DNA of 64,000 nucleotides from Nemania diffusa (Eukaryota > Ascomycota > Sordariomycetes > Xylariales > Xylariaceae): assembly GCA_038501195.1 (NCBI GenBank), contig JBBPUQ010000002.1:6029001-6093000 (forward strand). Reading direction: 5' to 3'. Both the position numbers and the translations under genes were made by a program. Under the pieces are notes generated by a model. That model did not search any database, was not told the origin of the DNA, and saw nothing but the letters and a program-made list of their open reading frames with translations. Every line of letters starts with the position of its first letter. Within the stretch, counting starts at the first letter, position 1. Positions 58,363-64,000 of this stretch are shown in pieces.

Positions 58363-61300
58363 TTATTTTAAAATCGTTTTTTATTTATTAATAAATGTTT
58401 AAATTTAAATATATAACTATTATTTATTTTATATAGTTTATATATAATAAATAAACTATTTTAATTATATATTTAAAGCAAAACTATTAATATAATATAT
58501 TATTTACACTTTTAAAAAAAATATTACTATTTAAAAACTTAAACTTAAATTTAAAAATTAATTAAGTTTATTTAAATAATTAATTATAACTTTAATTATT
58601 ATTTTAACTATTATTTTATTTGTTATTTTATTATTTATAAAATTTATTAATAATAAAAATAAATTTTATAAATTAATTTTATATTAATAATTTAAAATAA
58701 TAAACTAACATAATAGTAGTAATTTTAAACAAAAAAAAAACTTACTATTAAATAAAATATAATTGCTATATAAAAAATTTAAATTAACTTTTTTTATTAA
58801 TAAATAACTATATTATAAAAACAACTTAATTTAATTATATTTTTTAAATATAAATATAAAAACAGTATTTTTAAAAAAGTTTTAAATGTTGTTTTTTAAT
58901 TTTATAATATAGCTATATAATTTATATTTAAAAAATTTCTAATTAAATTTAATAGTTAATATATTATTTATTAAAATAAAACGAAAACAAAAGTTAAATA
59001 TTTTAAAAAGTTTATTAGTAATAAAAACAAATTTAATATTTAAGTTTATAAATTTATTAATAAATTTAAAAAAAATAAAACTATTTTTTATAATAAAAAA
59101 AATTAAATATATTATTTATTTTTTTAATTTAAAAAACCTATTTTATAATTAATAAAAATTTATTATTAATTTATTATTTAATTATTTAATAATATAACTA
59201 AAATAGTTTAAATATTAACTATTATTTATTATAATTTAAATTAAACTATAATAGTTTAATAAACTTTTGTTAAATATTATTATAGATTTTTTAAATAAAT
59301 AAACATTTATTAATTTATTTTATGCTTTAATAGTTTTGTTTAAAAAGCAAAAATATATAAATTAAAATAAATTTAATTTTTATAAAAATATTTAAATGTT
59401 AATTTTAACAGTAAAATTTTTAAAGCTAATATTAATTTAAGTTTTATATATAAAAAGTTTTATAATAAAATTGTTAAAACTGCTTATAATTATTAATAAT
59501 TATTTAAACAAAGTTAAAAAAATCAAACTTTAAATATAGCTAATTTTAAAAAAAGCTTTTATTTTAATAATAAATTTAACAAAATTAAAAAAAAAACTAA
59601 GTTTTTTTAAAATAATAAATATAAAAAGTTAACTAATAATTAAAAAAAAATATATTAAAATAATAATATTTGCTTTAGTTATAAAAAAAAAAATATATAG
59701 TTATATAATATTTTAAAAAAAAATAATATATTAGCTATTTAAAAAATAAAAAACTATAACAAATTAAAATTTAATAAATTTTTCAGTTTTAAAAATTTAA
59801 AAAATAAATAAAATTAATAAAAATTTTTATATTAATTTAAATGTTTATTATAACTAGTTTAAATAATTTAAATAATTTATTAAGCTTTTTATAAACTATA
59901 TAAATATAAATTAATAAAATTAACATTATAATTATTGTTTTATATAATATTAAAGTTTAAATCGACTTATTAATTAATTAATAATTAGTTTAAAAAGTTA
60001 AATGTTAATTTAAAGCTAAAGTTATTTAATTAAAAAAACCAATATTATTAATTAACTATTATAACAAAATAATTAATAAAATAAATTAAATATTAAAAAC
60101 TATTTTAAAAATAAACAAACATTATTTTTTTAATTAAAAATTTAAAATTATTAATATTAATTATTAAGTAATAATTAGTTTATATTAATTATTAAAATAA
60201 AACATTTTAATAAATTATTAATATTAATAGTTTATATAATTTAATAATATTTTTGTTTTAATGTGATTTTTTTTTATAATTATTGTTTTATTAAAAATTA
60301 AAACTAAAAAAATTATCAATTTAAAAATTTAACAAAATATAAATTAATATAATAAAATAATTAATAAATAATATTATATTTTATAATAAAATAAAATAAA
60401 CTTAAAAATAAAAGCTAAATTAAAAAAAAGTAATTTTAAATATTATTATAAAATATTATAAAATAATATATTAATTAATAATATAATTTAAGATTTAAAA
60501 ATTTAATTTATTAATATAAAAATTATTGCTTAATTAAAACAAAACTATATAAACAATTTAAATCAAATTTATTAAAAAAAACTCGATATATTTAATAAAT
60601 TAATTCTGATTTAATATATTATAAAAATATTTAGTATTAATTAAATAATTAATATTAATATTTTATATAAAAAACAATAAAAAACTTTTAATAATAAATT
60701 AATACTGTTTTTATTTAATAAAAATTTAAAATATATTAAATTAATAAAATAGTTAATATTTAAAAAATTAATTTATTTAAAAAGATTTTTTTTTAAAATT
60801 TAATCAATTAAAATATTATTATTTTAATTTAGTTATAATATAGTTTTAAAATTTAATAACAAATTTAAAAATAATAACTTTTTATAATATTATATATTAA
60901 TTTAATATATTTTTTTTAAAAAAAAAAAAATAAAAAAACTATTAAAACTAAAATTTATTAAACTAAATATAAATTTAAATATAATATTTATTTTATTTAT
61001 ATTTAAGTTTTATTTAATTAATAAAAAGTTTTATATTAATTTTTAATAAAAAAACTAGTTTTTAAAAAATTAAATTGTTTAAACTTTTAATTTTAAAAAT
61101 ATATTATTTAATTGTTATAAATTAAAAATATATTTAAAGTTTAATATTATTAAAACTTTTAATTAATTATTATTAACGATTAAATTTTACTTTTTAATTA
61201 TATTTTAAATTAAATTAAAAACTTTTTATTAAATAGTTTTATTATTTAAATTAAAAATAAAACTTATATAATAATAAAATTTTATTATTATTTAATTTTA

Positions 61301-63638
61301 TAATTTATTTAATTAGTTTATTAATATATATATTAATAATATTTTAATATATTTTAATAAAATTTTAAAATATTAAAAATAATATAAAAAAATAATATAT
61401 TGTTTATATAAAATTAATTTTTAAAAAAATATTTATAAGTTTTGTTTTAAAGTTATTATAGTTGATTATTTAAATATAATTTTAAAAATTAATTAAAATA
61501 TTAAAATAAACTTAAAAAAAATTAAAACAATTTTAAATTAAACATTTAAAAACTTTAAAATTATAATATTAATTTAATTGTTTTTAAAACTTTATAACTT
61601 TATAAAAACATTTATTTATTATATTTGTAATATTTTTGAACTATTTATATAATTACTAAAAAAAAACTACAAATAAAAATTAAAACTAAAATAATAAAAA
61701 ACTTTTAAAGTAATAAAAAAACTAATTATATTAATTTTAGTATTAGTTTTTTTTTAATTTAAAGTTTTAATATATATTAAAATAAATGTTTTATATAATA
61801 TTATTAAAAAAGCTATTTAGCAAAAACAAAAAAATAATAAATAAAAACTTATTAATTACTTTTTAAAAACTATAATTTTATATAAATAAATTTATTTGAT
61901 TTAAAATTAAAAAATATTAATAGTAATATAAACTTTTAAATATTATTATTTTAAATTATTAAATATATACTTTTAAATAATTATTAATTATTAAATATTG
62001 CTTTATTAATTAATTAAAAAAACTTTATTAATAAAATAAATTAAATAAATAAACTTTTTAAATAATTTTAATATTATTTTTTAATATAAATAAAAAAAAA
62101 ATAATATTATAGCTAATATTTTTTTTTAAAAAACAGCTAATTTATTAATAGTTAAAACTTAAAAATAAAAAAAAAAAACTTTTATATTTATTAAATTAAA
62201 TATAATTAAAAGTTTTATAGCTGTTTTTTAATTTATTAAAATTAAAATATTAATTATAAAAAATATAAATTTAATTAATTTAATTTTTAAAAAAAATATA
62301 ATTTAAAGTTTAAAAAACTATAATAAAAAAGTTATAATATTAAAAACTATTATAAATAAAACAATTTTTTTTTAAACTATTTTATTATAAAAAATATATA
62401 AACTAATATTAATAGTTTATTAAAGTTAAAATAAATTAATATAAATATTAAAACAAAATTATTATTAGTTTTTTTTTTTAAAAAACTTATGCTAATATAT
62501 TAACAATTGTTATAAGTATAAATATAACAAAAAAACAAAAAAAAAAACTGTTAAATTATTGCATTTAATATTTATATTATAAAATATTTGAAAATATATA
62601 ATAATAAATAATAAAAATATATTTTTAAATTAATATAAATATAATTATATTTAAATATTTATTAATAAATTTAATAAAATTATTATTATTTTATTTAATT
62701 AAAAAATAAATAATATAAAAAAATTAATATTAAAATATTATTATATATTATATTATATTTTTAATATATTAAAAATTTAGTTTTTTAATAATATTAAATT
62801 ATTTATTTTAAAATTTATAAAAACTTTAAATTTATTAATAAATATTAAATATAAACAAAGTAATATTTATTATTTATAAATATAAAATATTATAAAAAAA
62901 ACAAATTATAATTTAAATTAAAAATTATATTTTTATATAAATAAATATTAAAACAATTAAAATATTTATTTATTAGTTTTAAATTTTATTTATAATTTTT
63001 TATAATATTTAATAATTAATATAATATTTTTAAAAGTAGCATTTAAAACTAAGTTTTAAAATTATTTAACTTTTATATTTAAAAAAGAAATTTTTACAAA
63101 TAAACAAACTAAATAAATATAAAAATTAATTAATTAAATATAATAAGTTTAAAAATTTATATATAAAACTATTAAATTTATATAAAAAAAAACTTGTTTT
63201 ATATAAATAAATTAAAAAAAACTAATAATAATTTATTGTAATAATAGTTACAAGTTTTACTATTAGCTAAAAAAATCAATAATAAATTAAAATTTAAAAT
63301 AAACTAAATATTAAAATTAAAAGTTTTTAATAAAACTAAAAAACTATAATATTAAGTTTTATAAAAAAGTTATAACTTTGATAATATTTAATATTTTATA
63401 AAAAACTTTAAAAATATACTTGTTATATTAAACTACTATTATTTAAATAAATCAATTAAACTAAAACTATTAATTAAATTATAAAACTAAATAAAAATAG
63501 TAGCTATAAATAAATTTGCAAAAAATTACAAAAATAATAATAAAACGTTTAATTTAAATATTAAATCTAAGTTTAAATGTTATATTTAATTAATTTTGAT
63601 TTAATTTATATTAAATTTTTAGTTTTTAAAAAAAATAA
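58363..63638 (+). pseudogene. RT-D internal region with Gag zinc-knuckle relic
   Basis: At 59671-59712 the plus strand reads CFSYKKKKYIVI, stop, Y. This keeps the spacing of a CCHC zinc knuckle (C-x2-C-x4-H-x4-C). The first Cys survives, Tyr stands at the second and fourth Cys and at the His, and Lys stands at the usual glycines. All those changes are C-to-T or G-to-A. The position 1.3 kb after the 5' LTR suits Gag. Reverse transcriptase and integrase must follow but I could not find them. No open frame survives. Confidence 0.65.
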
Positions 63639-63980
63639 TATAACAATTTATATAAACAATTAATTTTTATATTTATTTTATTAATTATAAATTAAAACTT
63701 ATATATTTTATTATAATATAACTTTATAATTTTTATTAATTTGTAAAAATTATAATTTTTAAAATAATTTATTTTAAAAAATCTACTTTATAAAACCTAT
63801 TTTAAAAAAACTTCAGCTAAACTTTACAACTTTATTTATAACTTTATTTATAATTTTATATATTTATATATTTTATATAATATATATATATAATTTAACT
63901 TTTTTTCTTTTTTTTTTTTAAAAAAATTTTTAGTTAATAAAATTAATAAATTAATTTTTATATTTTTTATAATTATAATA
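63639..63980 (+). repeat. RT-D right LTR
   Basis: A 342-bp partner of 58020-58362. It keeps TATAACAATTTATATAAACAA at its start where the left copy has T at both C positions, but it is otherwise the more mutated of the two. Confidence 0.9.
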
Positions 63981-63985
63981 TTATA

Positions 63986-64000
63986 ATAAATAAATTAATA
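63986..64000. mobile_element. RT-A4 resumes after RT-D
   Basis: The last 15 bases match RT-A1 immediately after the point where the RT-A4 left part stops. This marks the far side of the RT-D insertion. Confidence 0.65.

Larger units (their letters stand above)
58020..63980 (+). mobile_element. RT-D: LTR retrotransposon nested in RT-A4
   Basis: Direct LTRs lie at 58020-58362 and 63639-63980. The 5.96-kb element is flanked by TTATA on both sides (58015-58019 and 63981-63985). The empty site is seen in RT-A1 around 1975-1990, which confirms the boundaries better than the AT-only duplication does. Terminal bases are TA...TA, explicable as RIP of TG...CA. The plus orientation is supported by a zinc-knuckle-like Gag motif at 59671-59712, an A-rich plus strand and the purine tract just before the right LTR (63626-63638). 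Pol motifs were not readable, so copia or gypsy is undecided. Confidence 0.9.

Overview
This 64 kb window is extremely AT-rich and I can support no intact gene in it. It reads as a block of transposable elements degraded by repeat-induced point mutation (RIP), of the AT-isochore or heterochromatin type found in filamentous ascomycete fungi (Pezizomycotina). The main evidence is that copies of the same repeat differ almost only by C/T and G/A transitions. The two 184-bp LTRs of one element (22413-22596 and 29564-29747) differ at about 29 positions by eye, all transitions, with no indel. The fungal assignment is inference; the species cannot be named.

Layout, left to right. (1) 1-8512: a nearly full-length LTR retrotransposon, here called RT-A1, with a solo LTR of its own family nested at 2944-3169. 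(2) 8.6-13.0 kb: copy 1 of an unidentified repeat, T1, followed by a fragment of the RT-C copia family (13.05-14.33 kb) and unassigned sequence. (3) 15.2-32.3 kb: a three-level nest. T1 copy 2 is split by the plus-strand Ty1/copia element RT-B (16758-30011), whose 3' LTR is split by the minus-strand Ty1/copia element RT-C (22413-29747). Both insertions have matching 5-bp target duplications. (4) 34.8-41.6 kb: RT-A2, an inverted RT-A copy with a nested solo LTR. (5) 41.6-44.0 kb: tandem repeats and unassigned sequence. (6) 44.0-51.5 kb: RT-A3, split by the LTR element RT-E (44731-51430). (7) 51.5-56.0 kb: a satellite array, two solo RT-A LTRs, an AAAT microsatellite and unassigned sequence. (8) 56.0-64.0 kb: RT-A4, split by the LTR element RT-D (58020-63980). 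The host sequence resumes in the last 15 bases.

The inserted elements generally keep more G+C than their hosts, so nesting order and degree of RIP give a consistent relative age series. Recognisable coding relics are the copia integrase and reverse transcriptase of RT-C, the copia RNase H of RT-B and a zinc-knuckle-like Gag motif in RT-D. All are broken by stops and substitutions of the RIP type. I saw no tRNA, rRNA, CRISPR array or intact coding gene, and no evidence of a new functional system. What the window preserves is its transposon insertion history, plus a possible inversion. Element names (RT-A to RT-E, T1) are local to this answer, and boundaries without a target duplication are approximate.
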